Assembly: GCF_045689235.1 (NCBI RefSeq) | Contig: NZ_CP136864.1 | Coordinates: 1-64,000, forward strand | DNA: 64,000 bases | From: Congregibacter variabilis | GTDB lineage: Bacteria; Pseudomonadota; Gammaproteobacteria; Pseudomonadales; Halieaceae | Direction of reading: 5' to 3' | Part shown: positions 25,684 to 34,604 of the stretch, piece by piece | How the letters are laid out: each line of letters begins with the position of its first letter | Position numbering within the stretch: position 1 is the first letter of the stretch | The notes under the pieces: model-generated | What the model saw: only the letters and a program-made list of their open reading frames with translations | What the model was told of the DNA's origin: nothing | Databases searched by the model: none | Program-made: the position numbers and the translations under genes

Positions 25684-28600
25684 TCAGGAGAGGGTTTCGC
25701 TCACGGCTTTTGCATCGCCCCCCGGCCAGAAACGTTGCCTCGCTGTCTGCATTGCTTTTCTGGTGTCTTCTCCAATCAGATACAAAGACGGTACCAGTAG
25801 CAGGGTTACAAACAGTGCAAAGAGTACGCCGAATGACAGAGACAAGACTGCCGGCTTAAGGAATTGCGCGTTCGTGCTGCGCTCCGCCATGATGGGAATC
25901 AGCCCCACAAAGGTGGTAACCGTGGTTAACAGTATCGGCCTGAAGCGATTTACGCCGGCATCGAGTACCGCTTCGAAGCTGCCTTTACCTGAGTCGCGTA
26001 ATCGCCCGATGTAGTCCACCAGCACCAGATTGTCGTTCACAACCACGCCGGCCGCCGCGCCTATTCCAAAATAAGAAAACAGTGCCAGAGGTGTCGCAAA
26101 AATCAGATGTCCGAATATGGCGCCCATAAAGCCAAAGGGTATTGCGGTCATGATCAGCAAGGGAAGCCAGTAGGATCGAAAGGCAATGGCGATAAGCGCA
26201 TACATGGCAAACAGGGCAATAGCATAAAGTGAGGCGATCTCGTTAATAAACTGATCTTCTTCTTCTTGAGCGCCGCCCTTGAGGATTACCAGTCCTGGAT
26301 GTCGCGACTGGAGTTCGTCAAGATAGCCTTCCTCAATGTCGCGTTTAATATCGCTGATGAGATCCTGTTCGAGGTCGGCTCTCACGTAGACAACACGATT
26401 GCCGTCGCGGCGCTGAATGCGTTGAACGCCGCCTTGTAATTCAACATCGGCAATAGCAAAGAGAGGGACCTCTCGACCGTCTGCGGTGCGCACTCTAAAG
26501 TTGTTGAGGCTCGATAGCGTGCGCCGCGCTTCCGTGGGGTAGCGCACCATGACTTTTACATCGCCGTTTGCTCTGGGAAGACGCTGAACTTCTTCGCCAA
26601 AGTAAGCCTGGCGTACCTGACGAGAGACGTCAGCAAGTCTAATGCCGAGCGTCTCGGCGCCGGGCTTTAGACTCAGGACGATCTCGTCAGTCTCTCCTTG
26701 CTGGCTGTCTCGCACATCCAGGACGCCGTTGTAGCTGCCGATTTTTGCCTGAAGCTCTTTGGAGGCAGCGGTTAGCGCGTCGCCATCACGATGCCGCAGC
26801 AGGTATGTGATATCAGCGCCATTGTCATTGAGCGTGTAGTTCACCTGGATTTCGTTGGCATCGGGAATATCCCCTACCAGCGTGCGCAGGCGCTCCGCGG
26901 TCTCTCGTGCAGAGAGGTCCCGGACCTCGGGTGGCGCCAGTTTTACAATGGCAATAACGTTGTCTCTGCGTGACCGCGTATACCAGCCCTCAATGAGCTG
27001 CCCGGTACCTTCACCTGTTGAGAGTGCATTGGCCTCGACTTCTTCTACGAGCGTACGCTCTGCCGTTTGCAGTTGATCAAGGACGCTAAGTGCTCGGTCA
27101 TAGGAAGTTCCGGGCGGAAGTTTCACCTCTACGACAATTTGGGAGCTCTCAACCTGGGGCATGAAATAGAATTTGACCCAGCCGGTGCTAAACAGGCCTA
27201 TGGCGATGATAAAGGCACCGATGAATGCGCTGGTAGTTAAGTATCTGCGTTCGATAGCCCAGCGCAGAATCGGTTGGTAAACGCGCTGTGCAAATCCCGT
27301 AATGCTGTGCTCAATGCGCTGCTGGCGCAGCGCTAAGCCTTTGAGGTTCGTTCGATGCGAAAGGTCTCTAAGGTGAGAAGGCAGGATCAGAAACGCCTCG
27401 ATAAGAGAAATAGTCAGCGCAGCGGTGATGACAATTGATAGCTGGCGCGTGACTTGCGCGGCCTCTCCGGAGACAAACAACCAGGGAGCAAAGGCAATCA
27501 TGGTGGTGAGTACGGCGAATATCACTGGCCGCGACACGGCGTAGGCACCTTGTACTGCGGCGGCGCTGCCACCACCCATTTCGTGGGCGTGGTGGTGGAT
27601 GCTTTCGCCTACGACAATTGCGTCATCAACGACGATGCCAAGCACGAGTAAAAAAGCGAAGGTGGACATGATGTTCAGGGATACATCGTTTACCGGGAGT
27701 ATCGAGAATGTCCCTACGAAAGCGACGCCGATCCCGGCGGTGACCCACAATGCGACCCGGGGGCGAAGCGAGAGAATCAGCACAAGAAATACCAGCGCGA
27801 GTCCCAGATAGGAGGACTTGCCAATGAGTTGCATGCGCTCACTGTAAATATCGGCCGTATCGAACCACATGGACAACTCTATGCCTTCGGGCAGGCTGGG
27901 CCGTCGATCCTCCATCCAGGCATGAACGGCTTCGCTGGCTTTGACTACCTGCATATTGTCTGTGCTTTGCACCTGCAGTAGCACGGCCGGTTGGCCATTC
28001 ATGGTCGCGAGAATTTCATTGTCTTCAAATCCGTCAACGACGCGGGCAACGTCGCCCACACGGATAGTGCCGCCGTCGGCGCTTTGGCGAATGATGATTT
28101 GCGAAAAATCCTGCTCTGTGTCGGCCAAATTGCGCGCACGGATTTGAACGTCACCGGTTGCGGTGCGCACTTGTCCTGAGGACAGATTGATAGAACTGCC
28201 ACGAATCGCTTCGGCAACTTCGGCAAACGAAAGAGCGTATTGACGCATGGAGGCTTCCGAGAGCTCCACCGTCACTTCTTCGCGGCGTGTGCCAAACAGC
28301 TCGATAGTAGACACCCACGGCAGTGTGGCGACCTCGCGACGTAAGTCTTCTGAAAGACGCGTAAGCTCGCGTTCGCTGACATCCCCATGCACAGCGACGC
28401 GAAGCATTTCTTGCTTGAATTGGCTTCGTCGTACCCTGGGGTTTTCAATGTCCCGGGGGAGGGAGGTTACCGAGTCCACGGCATTCTTTACATCATTGAG
28501 AAAGCCGTTGATATCGACCCCGGGGAAAGTCGACACGGTGATTTCGGCCATGCCTTCCACCGCAGTGGAGTAAATGTGATTGATCTGGTCCAGATCCTTC

Positions 28601-28815
28601 AAGCGGTCTTCAATACGCGAGATGATTTGTTCTTCGACTTCCTGGGGAGCCGCGCCAGGCCAGATCACTTCGATGTTTGCCTGATAGGGTTTTACCTGCG
28701 GAAAGGCCTCGCGCTCCATGCCGATAAAGCCCATCACGCCGGCAAGCAAGATACCTACCATCAAAAGGTTCGAGGCTACCGGGTTATGCACCCACCAGGA
28801 AATAAGGCGTTCCAT
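25684..28815 (-). CDS. RND-family efflux transporter, inner-membrane subunit
   Basis: Proton-driven AcrB-type exporter. The 1043 residues show the expected layout: one membrane segment at the N-terminus (PVASNLLMVGILLAGVMGFI), a large periplasmic loop, six membrane segments from about residue 335 to 540 carrying the proton-relay Asp pair in GIVVDDAIVVGES, a second periplasmic loop and a final set of membrane segments from about 865. EREAFPQVKPYQANIEVIWP resembles the subgroup of metal/multidrug RND pumps common in marine bacteria; substrate cannot be told. It starts 2 bp after the adaptor gene. No TolC-type outer-membrane gene lies nearby. Confidence 0.92.
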   Translation of the reverse strand: MERLISWWVHNPVASNLLMVGILLAGVMGFIGMEREAFPQVKPYQANIEVIWPGAAPQEVEEQIISRIEDRLKDLDQINHIYSTAVEGMAEITVSTFPGVDINGFLNDVKNAVDSVTSLPRDIENPRVRRSQFKQEMLRVAVHGDVSERELTRLSEDLRREVATLPWVSTIELFGTRREEVTVELSEASMRQYALSFAEVAEAIRGSSINLSSGQVRTATGDVQIRARNLADTEQDFSQIIIRQSADGGTIRVGDVARVVDGFEDNEILATMNGQPAVLLQVQSTDNMQVVKASEAVHAWMEDRRPSLPEGIELSMWFDTADIYSERMQLIGKSSYLGLALVFLVLILSLRPRVALWVTAGIGVAFVGTFSILPVNDVSLNIMSTFAFLLVLGIVVDDAIVVGESIHHHAHEMGGGSAAAVQGAYAVSRPVIFAVLTTMIAFAPWLFVSGEAAQVTRQLSIVITAALTISLIEAFLILPSHLRDLSHRTNLKGLALRQQRIEHSITGFAQRVYQPILRWAIERRYLTTSAFIGAFIIAIGLFSTGWVKFYFMPQVESSQIVVEVKLPPGTSYDRALSVLDQLQTAERTLVEEVEANALSTGEGTGQLIEGWYTRSRRDNVIAIVKLAPPEVRDLSARETAERLRTLVGDIPDANEIQVNYTLNDNGADITYLLRHRDGDALTAASKELQAKIGSYNGVLDVRDSQQGETDEIVLSLKPGAETLGIRLADVSRQVRQAYFGEEVQRLPRANGDVKVMVRYPTEARRTLSSLNNFRVRTADGREVPLFAIADVELQGGVQRIQRRDGNRVVYVRADLEQDLISDIKRDIEEGYLDELQSRHPGLVILKGGAQEEEDQFINEIASLYAIALFAMYALIAIAFRSYWLPLLIMTAIPFGFMGAIFGHLIFATPLALFSYFGIGAAAGVVVNDNLVLVDYIGRLRDSGKGSFEAVLDAGVNRFRPILLTTVTTFVGLIPIMAERSTNAQFLKPAVLSLSFGVLFALFVTLLLVPSLYLIGEDTRKAMQTARQRFWPGGDAKAVSETLS

Positions 28816-28817
28816 GC

Positions 28818-29996
28818 TCAGTGTTCCCTTACTGCGAACTGTCGTTCATCGATGGTTGAGAGCGCCATGCCGGAAATAGGGTTGCGCAATGCGGATACGA
28901 TGAGGCGCTCACCCGGGCGAAGACCCTCGCTGATAATCGCGTATTCAGATGTGGTGTGGGCGACTTGTGCGGTGCGGATGTCGAGCATTCCGCTGGAATC
29001 CACGACAAACAGTTGATTTCCGGGGCGCAGGCCTTTGCTCGGTATTTTTACCGTGTCTTCCAGACTTCGGCCAGTAATCTGGGCTTCTACAAATAGGCCG
29101 ACTGCCAGGGGCATACCCTGATCAGATCGACCGATCCCATAAGGATCTTCGACTTCTGCCGTGGCATAGATAAGACGAGTGCTCGGGTCGACGGCAGCAT
29201 CAATGCGCGTCAGCTGTCCGGTCCAGTGCTGGCTGGTTCCCGCAACGTCAGCGGTGAAATCAACCGTGGGTGCGGCGCCGGGCTCTGCGGCATAGCCTAT
29301 GGGAAGGCCCAGAGCCGCAAGCTGCCGGTTGTTGAGAGGTAGTCGAACCTGAACCCGATCAGTGGAAAAAACTTCCGCGAGCGTTGAACCCATGGTGATC
29401 ACTTCTCCAATGTGCACATCGGTGCGTGCCACCCGGCCCTCAAAGGGCAGCCTTACATGTGTGCGTTCCAGGTTGAGTTTGGCAAGTTCCAGGGCCGCCA
29501 GCGCAGCTTCTCTACGGGCCTTTGCTTCTGCGATCTGTGGCTTCTTAAGGGACAGGCTCGAGGCATTGGGTACGTCGCGAAGCTGTTTGCGCGCCACGTC
29601 TGCATCTGCCAGTGCTTGCTCCACAGAGAGCTCTGCCGCAGCCACTGCAGCCTCGGCTTCCCGCATTGCCAAGCGGTAATCTCCGTCGTCGATTTCCAGC
29701 AGCACAGTGTCCGGGCTAAAGCGTCCGCCCTCGACGTACTCCGGGGATACGGATATCACGCGTCCGCTCACCTGCGCCGTAAGGTCGATCATTGTTCGTG
29801 CCCGCACCTCTCCCTGGGTTTGCACGTCGAGTACTGCATCACTGCTTTCTGCAAGATGGGTGTAGACCGTTACGGGGCGAGGCGGAGCTTCATCGGTTTG
29901 AGGTTCGGGTGCCGTAGCCTTCAGGAGCACGACCGTCCCTACCGCGATACCTAGTACCAATATAGGACCGCTCAGTTTCAGCAGTTTTGCCCTCAT
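28818..29996 (-). CDS. RND efflux periplasmic adaptor (membrane fusion protein)
   Basis: HlyD/AcrA-type adaptor linking the RND pump to an outer-membrane channel. The 392 residues have an N-terminal membrane anchor (GPILVLGIAVGTVVLLK), a barrel-sandwich half-motif (IDLTAQVSGRVISVSPEYVE), a long alpha-helical hairpin rich in Ala and Glu (about residues 110-185), the second lipoyl half (RLPFEGRVARTDVHIGEVI) and a beta-barrel. AGGGGAA precedes the ATG. It heads the two-gene efflux operon, read away from the catabolic cluster on the other side of a 370-bp region. Confidence 0.92.
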   Translation of the reverse strand: MRAKLLKLSGPILVLGIAVGTVVLLKATAPEPQTDEAPPRPVTVYTHLAESSDAVLDVQTQGEVRARTMIDLTAQVSGRVISVSPEYVEGGRFSPDTVLLEIDDGDYRLAMREAEAAVAAAELSVEQALADADVARKQLRDVPNASSLSLKKPQIAEAKARREAALAALELAKLNLERTHVRLPFEGRVARTDVHIGEVITMGSTLAEVFSTDRVQVRLPLNNRQLAALGLPIGYAAEPGAAPTVDFTADVAGTSQHWTGQLTRIDAAVDPSTRLIYATAEVEDPYGIGRSDQGMPLAVGLFVEAQITGRSLEDTVKIPSKGLRPGNQLFVVDSSGMLDIRTAQVAHTTSEYAIISEGLRPGERLIVSALRNPISGMALSTIDERQFAVREH

Positions 29997-30033
29997 TTAA
30001 TTCCCCTGATGTAGTGAGTAAACAACCGTGGGC

Positions 30034-30062
30034 AGTATCTGGTGATAGCCCGGTGCAGGCAA
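30034..30062 (-). promoter_or_regulatory. Candidate sigma70 promoter of the efflux operon
   Basis: On the minus strand TTGCCT (plus 30062-30057) and GATACT (30039-30034) are spaced by exactly 17 bp, each matching consensus at four of six positions. It would start transcription about 25-30 bp upstream of the adaptor ATG at 29996. Confidence 0.45.
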
Positions 30063-30117
30063 CGCCGTTTGTCGCCACACCGCCTCTGTTTGTCGCATCG
30101 CTTGCAACAGCTGTATG

Positions 30118-30171
30118 TTGAAATGTTGTTTCATATTGAAATACTATTGCCATTTGAAATAGATATTGAGA
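30118..30171 (+). repeat. Three direct repeats in exact 18-bp register (probable activator sites)
   Basis: TTGAAAT occurs at 30118, 30136 and 30154, exactly 18 bp apart. The three units are TTGAAATGTTGTTTCATA, TTGAAATACTATTGCCAT and TTGAAATAGATATTGAGA, sharing TTGAAAT, and T at positions 10, 12 and 13. The first unit also holds an inverted repeat TGAAA-N5-TTTCA. They lie about 100-150 bp upstream of a sigma54-like promoter, where enhancer sites for sigma54 activators normally lie. Binding by the PrpR-type protein encoded at 37094-38698 is an inference. The rest of the gap 29997-30366 shows a lone TTGGCACG at 30178-30185 without a matching -12. Confidence 0.6.
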
Positions 30172-30268
30172 GGTGATTTGGCACGCAGCAACACAACTAC
30201 AACCCTGATGTAACGTTAACTTGTTGATAATCATAGACAAAAAGTGAAAATCGGTATTTTTGCCATTA

Positions 30269-30285
30269 TTGGACTGATTCTTGCG
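30269..30285 (+). promoter_or_regulatory. Candidate sigma54 promoter of the catabolic cluster
   Basis: TTGGACTGATTCTTGCG has the invariant GG (30271-30272) and GC (30283-30284) at the correct 12-bp phase and a full TTGC -12 box; the -24 box (TTGGACTG) departs from TTGGCACG at three positions. Expected start site is about 30296, some 70 bp before the CoA transferase ATG. Support comes from the repeats upstream and the sigma54 activator in the same gene run. Confidence 0.45.
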
Positions 30286-30366
30286 ATGACTCTGCCAAGC
30301 AGTTCCATGGTCGGCGCGCTTGCGAGCATGAGGGCAGCATGTAGTTCAACGTAAAGGAGTGACCGC

Positions 30367-31566
30367 ATGGCAAAACCTCTTCGCGGCGTGAGGATTCTGG
30401 ATCTCACCCACATGCTCTCCGGGCCCTATGGCGCAATGATTCTTGCGGACCTGGGTGCCGAGACCATCAAGGTCGAGCCTCTCAAAGGCGAGGGCACTCG
30501 CAAGCTGCTTGCCAATGACCCCAAGAATTCGCTCAAGGGACAGGGCGCTTACTTCGTCACTTTGAACCGAAACAAGCAGAGTGTCGCTGTTGATCTAAAG
30601 AGCGAGGCTGGACTGGAGGTGTTCTACGACCTGGTCCGTAATAGCGATATCGTTATCGAAAACTTCAGTGCGGGTGTTACCAAAAAGTTAGCTATCGACT
30701 TTGAGCATCTCAGTGCTGTAAACCCGCGAATTATTACCTGCTCAATCTCTGGATTTGGCTCCGCCGGACCCAATTACCAGCGCCCCGCGTTTGATCAGGT
30801 GGTACAGGCCATTGGCGGAGGGATGTCGATCACGGGACAGGATGCCCAAGAGCCGACGCGGGCCGGTATCCCTATTGGCGATCTCGGTGGTGGAATGTTT
30901 GGCGTAATGGGTGTGCTTGCAGCACTGTACGAGCGTGAGCAAAGCGGCCAGGGGCAGCATGTCGATATTTCTATGCTCGATTGCCAGATCTCCATGCTCA
31001 ACTACATGGCGACCATGCACTTTCTATCCGGCGATGTTCCGCATCCCATTGGCAACAGTCATTTTGTACACGTTCCCTACAACAGCTATCCCACCGCAGA
31101 CGGACACATCATCATCGCCGTAATTTTTGACAGTTTCTGGGATAACCTGCTTGAGGTTATCGATGAGCCAGCGTTTCGGGACGAGAAATACCGCACTCAA
31201 CCGGCGAGACTGGCGGATAAGGAGTTTATCGATCGGCGTCTCGGAGAAATACTCAGCACAGAAAGCTCTGAGCACTGGCTTGCGGCGTTGACTGAAAAGC
31301 GTATCCCCTGTGCTCGGGTAAATCGATTGGATGAGGCGCTCGCCGATGAGCAGGTTTTGTCTCGAAATATGGTTGTAGAACTTAGTCATCCTGAGGGCGG
31401 TAGTACCAAGGGCCCGGGTAATCCGATCAAGTTGTCGCGTACTGATGAGGAGAGCTTTTCTCCAGCGCCGCTCCTTGGTCAGCACACAGAGACGGTACTT
31501 CGCGAATTGCTTGGATACAGCGACGGGCAGCTTGCGAGTCTCAAGGATGCAGGAGCGGTGGCATGA
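30367..31566 (+). CDS. Class III (CaiB/BaiF) acyl-CoA transferase
   Basis: Moves CoA from an acyl-CoA donor to a free carboxylic acid in the cytoplasm. The 399 residues begin MAKPLRGVRILDLTHMLSGP and show LADLGAETIKVEPL, YFVTLNRNKQSVAVDLK, and the catalytic Asp at residue 172 in IPIGDLGGGMFG, as in formyl-CoA transferase. AAAGGAG lies 8 bp before the ATG. It heads the cluster and overlaps the next gene by ATGA, implying that its CoA thioester product feeds the lyase. Donor and acceptor acids cannot be told from the sequence. Confidence 0.93.
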   Translation: MAKPLRGVRILDLTHMLSGPYGAMILADLGAETIKVEPLKGEGTRKLLANDPKNSLKGQGAYFVTLNRNKQSVAVDLKSEAGLEVFYDLVRNSDIVIENFSAGVTKKLAIDFEHLSAVNPRIITCSISGFGSAGPNYQRPAFDQVVQAIGGGMSITGQDAQEPTRAGIPIGDLGGGMFGVMGVLAALYEREQSGQGQHVDISMLDCQISMLNYMATMHFLSGDVPHPIGNSHFVHVPYNSYPTADGHIIIAVIFDSFWDNLLEVIDEPAFRDEKYRTQPARLADKEFIDRRLGEILSTESSEHWLAALTEKRIPCARVNRLDEALADEQVLSRNMVVELSHPEGGSTKGPGNPIKLSRTDEESFSPAPLLGQHTETVLRELLGYSDGQLASLKDAGAVA

Positions 31567-32477
31567 GCCAGATGAAAACAGCAGACAAAGTCATCATCAA
31601 TGAAGTCGGTCCTCGGGACGGGCTCCAGAGCCAGAGCGTTGAGCTGAGTCTCGAGCAGCGTTTCGCCTTTGTGGATGCGCTTCTGGGCGCGGGTCTTGAC
31701 CACATCGAGATCGGTAGCTTCGTTTCGCCCAAGGCGGTTCCCCAGATGGCAGGCACCGGTGATCTGGCGCGCCGGCTCGGGCACCGAGCGGGTGCTGCGC
31801 TCAGTGCTCTTGTGCCTAACATGAAGGGTTACGAGCTGGCCCGTGAGGCGGGCGTTGATACTGTGGCTGTGGTGGTCTCTGCTACCGAGACCATGAATCA
31901 GAAGAACATCAATTTGAGCATGGACGAAACCATGGCCGTGGCGCAGGCGGTGATCGAACGGGGTCATTCGGAAGGTGTTCGAGTGCAGGCATATCTGGCG
32001 GTCGCCTTTGAGTGTCCATTCGAGGGTTTGGTGGATCCGGGCTACGTACGCGGCCTTGCCGCGCAGTTGCTTGAAAACGGCGCATCGGAGTTGGTGATAG
32101 CGGATACCATCGGTGCCGCTAATCCGGGGCAGGTGAAGCGGTTGATGGCAGCTTTGGGTGAAGAGCACGGAACTGCCAAGCTAGCTTGCCACTTCCACGA
32201 TACCCGAGCCCTGGGTCTGGCGAACGTTTACGCGGCTCTTGAGAGCGGGGTTCGACGTTTTGATTCTTCCGTTGGTGGTCTTGGAGGTTGTCCCTTTGCT
32301 CCCGGGGCAAAGGGCAATGTGGCGACCGAAGATGTGGTAATGCTCTGTGAGCAATTGGGCTATGCAACGGGTGTTGATATGCCAGCCTTACTCAATGTCG
32401 TTGATTTGATTGGTGAGATGCTGGGCCAGCCTCAAGGTGGACGCGCGCATTACTGGTTGAGTCAAAACGCGGCTTAA
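31563..32477 (+). CDS. Hydroxymethylglutaryl-CoA lyase-type aldolase
   Basis: DRE-TIM barrel enzyme that cleaves a 3-hydroxy-3-methyl acyl-CoA to acetyl-CoA and a keto acid; HMG-CoA to acetoacetate and acetyl-CoA is the classic case. The 304 residues hold the catalytic Arg-Asp pair in NEVGPRDGLQSQ, the metal-binding HFHDT, and the lyase signature VGGLGGCPFAPGAKGN with its active-site Cys. All catalytic residues of HMG-CoA lyase are present. Coupled to the CoA transferase by ATGA, it may act on a related thioester such as citramalyl-CoA rather than in leucine breakdown, since no leucine-pathway genes are nearby. Confidence 0.9.
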   Translation: MSQMKTADKVIINEVGPRDGLQSQSVELSLEQRFAFVDALLGAGLDHIEIGSFVSPKAVPQMAGTGDLARRLGHRAGAALSALVPNMKGYELAREAGVDTVAVVVSATETMNQKNINLSMDETMAVAQAVIERGHSEGVRVQAYLAVAFECPFEGLVDPGYVRGLAAQLLENGASELVIADTIGAANPGQVKRLMAALGEEHGTAKLACHFHDTRALGLANVYAALESGVRRFDSSVGGLGGCPFAPGAKGNVATEDVVMLCEQLGYATGVDMPALLNVVDLIGEMLGQPQGGRAHYWLSQNAA

Positions 32478-32533
32478 AAATAATTTTTGGCGTCGATGGA
32501 TACCGGTGCCCTGACAAAGCAGAAGGAAAAGGG

Positions 32534-34603
32534 ATGAGTTACAGATTGGGTGTAGACGTAGGTGGTACGTTCACAGATTTTCTGCTTCTCAATGAAGAGA
32601 GCGGAGAGACTTTTACGGCCAAAGTTCCCTCTACGCCGGAGGACTCCTCCATCGGCGTACTGAACGGTATCGCACGCATCTGCGAAGAGTCCGGTGTCAG
32701 TCCCGGGGATATCGAATTGGTCATGCACGGCACAACCGTAGCGACTAATGCAGTACTGACCGGGCGAGGCGCCCGCGTAGGACTGGTCACCACAGCCGGT
32801 TTTGAAGATACCTTGCAAGTCGCACGTTCCTACTGTCCCGGGGGTCTCGGCGGCTGGGTGAGTTTTGTAAAGAGCCCGCTGCTGGCGCCTCTGGAGCTGA
32901 CCATCGGTGCTACAGAGCGGATCGGAGCCGACGGCGAGATAGTTCAGCCAGTGGATGAAGCTGCACTGCGACGTGACCTGCAGGTCCTGCACGATAGTGG
33001 TGAGGTCGAGGCTCTCACCATTTGTCTGATCAATGCATACATTAATCCTGAGCACGAGCGACAGGTTGCAGCAATTGCCGCAGAAATTTTCGGTGATACG
33101 CCGATCTCGGTCTCCAGTGACGTTGTTCCGGAGATGCAGGAATACGAACGCACAGAGACTACGGTGGTCAATTCCTATGTACGGCCTGAGGTCGCGCGTT
33201 ACGTGAATAATCTCCAGGGAGCCCTCAACGAGCGTCTTGGCGATGGCTCGCAGCTTTCTATACTTCGCTCTGATGGTGGTTTGGCCTCGGCTCGCGCTGC
33301 CGCCGATTCTCCGGTGAACCTGCTCATGAGCGGGCCGGCGGGTGGCGTGGCTGGCGCTATTTATTTCTGTGAGCGCGCTGGATTTCGCGACATTCTTACT
33401 TTTGATATGGGCGGAACGTCTACCGATGTGGCGCTGATTCAGGATGCGCGTGCAAGGGTCCGACGAGAGACTATCGTGGGTGATGTCCGCGTTCGAGCGC
33501 CTTCTGTGGATGTGCGTACAGTGGGCGCAGGCGGCGGTTCCATCGCATTTGTTCCAGAGTTGACCAAGGCCTTGCGCGTGGGGCCAGAGTCCGCCGGTGC
33601 CGTTCCAGGGCCGGCCTGCTACATGAAGGGAGGCGAAGAGCCGACAGTTTGTGATGCAAACGTGGTGCTGGGTTATTTACCGTCGGATGTGCAGCTTGGC
33701 GGCAAAATGCAGATCAATCGTGACGCCTCCGAAAAAGCGGTACAGAAAGTAGCTGATGCCATGGGTATAGGTCTCATGGAAGCGGCCGAGGGCATCATAA
33801 AGATCGTTAACGAATCCATGTTCGGTGCTCTGCGCCTGGTGTCTGTGGAGCAGGGTTATGACCCCAGAGATTTCGCGCTGGTGGGGTTCGGCGGAGCGGG
33901 GCCTTTGCATGCTAACGCTCTGGGGATACTCACTGACGCCTGGCCAGTGATAGTGCCTCCGGGTCCTGGCGTTCTTTGCGCCTACGGTGACGCAACGACA
34001 CAGGTGCAGGATGAGGCGGCGCGAACCTATCTGACCATGGCCGGTGACCTGAGTGACGCCCAGATGCTCAAAGATCTGCATGAGTTACGCGATCGCGCAG
34101 GCGAGGCGCTGCGCGCGGATGGTATTCCCGACGAAGAACACGAGGTCTCATATCAGGCGGACCTTCGCTATGCAGGGCAGGCCTTCCAGATTACCGTGGA
34201 CTTTGATGAGCAGGAGCTGGGCGAGAAGGGCGTTGCACTACTCACCGAGGCCTTTGATGCAGAGCATCAGCAGCTGTTTACCTTCAAGCTAGGCGATGGA
34301 CACGAGATATTGATGATTCGTGCCGTGGTAAAAGCGGCGGCTCGCAAGATCGCTGACCGGCAGCTCGGTGAAAGCGATAACTCTCTGGAGGAGTGTAAGG
34401 TTCACGATAGCCGCTTCTACTTTGATGGTGCCTGGCATTCCGCGCCGATTTACGACCGTGATCGCTTGCACAGTGGACTCGATGTTCCTGGTCCCTGCGT
34501 TGTCGCAGAAATGGACTCGACGACGGTGGTGCTTCCCGGCTACGCGGCCACTGTCGATGCCATTGGTAATCTATTGATTAATCCCAGCAACGGAGGCGCG
34601 TGA
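32534..34603 (+). CDS. hyuA: Hydantoinase/oxoprolinase family protein, HyuA subunit
   Basis: ATP-dependent subunit of the N-methylhydantoinase/5-oxoprolinase/acetone-acetophenone carboxylase superfamily, acting with HyuB. The 689 residues begin MSYRLGVDVGGTFTDFLLLN, an ASKHA-type phosphate-binding loop, then MHGTTVATNAVLTGRGARVG, a second nucleotide motif TFDMGGTSTDVALI and VGAGGGSIAFV. Whether it opens a hydantoin or oxoproline ring or carboxylates a ketone cannot be decided from these motifs; the adjacent amidase-type hydrolase favours a cyclic amide. It starts 56 bp after the lyase gene and is followed by hyuB after 1 bp. Confidence 0.93.
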   Translation: MSYRLGVDVGGTFTDFLLLNEESGETFTAKVPSTPEDSSIGVLNGIARICEESGVSPGDIELVMHGTTVATNAVLTGRGARVGLVTTAGFEDTLQVARSYCPGGLGGWVSFVKSPLLAPLELTIGATERIGADGEIVQPVDEAALRRDLQVLHDSGEVEALTICLINAYINPEHERQVAAIAAEIFGDTPISVSSDVVPEMQEYERTETTVVNSYVRPEVARYVNNLQGALNERLGDGSQLSILRSDGGLASARAAADSPVNLLMSGPAGGVAGAIYFCERAGFRDILTFDMGGTSTDVALIQDARARVRRETIVGDVRVRAPSVDVRTVGAGGGSIAFVPELTKALRVGPESAGAVPGPACYMKGGEEPTVCDANVVLGYLPSDVQLGGKMQINRDASEKAVQKVADAMGIGLMEAAEGIIKIVNESMFGALRLVSVEQGYDPRDFALVGFGGAGPLHANALGILTDAWPVIVPPGPGVLCAYGDATTQVQDEAARTYLTMAGDLSDAQMLKDLHELRDRAGEALRADGIPDEEHEVSYQADLRYAGQAFQITVDFDEQELGEKGVALLTEAFDAEHQQLFTFKLGDGHEILMIRAVVKAAARKIADRQLGESDNSLEECKVHDSRFYFDGAWHSAPIYDRDRLHSGLDVPGPCVVAEMDSTTVVLPGYAATVDAIGNLLINPSNGGA

Positions 34604-34604
34604 T

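Noticed and set aside
30178..30185. TTGGCACG, a perfect sigma54 -24 box
   Set aside because: The -12 position reads AACAC instead of TTGCW, so it is not a complete promoter; the match at 30269-30285 is better.
29890..30240. 116-codon minus-strand frame over the efflux promoter region
   Set aside because: Overlaps the adaptor gene start out of frame, with no motif or ribosome-binding site.
30244..30354. 36-codon plus-strand frame (GTG) with a hydrophobic start between the efflux and CoA-transferase genes
   Set aside because: No ribosome-binding site, and the candidate sigma54 promoter lies inside it; a chance frame is more likely.
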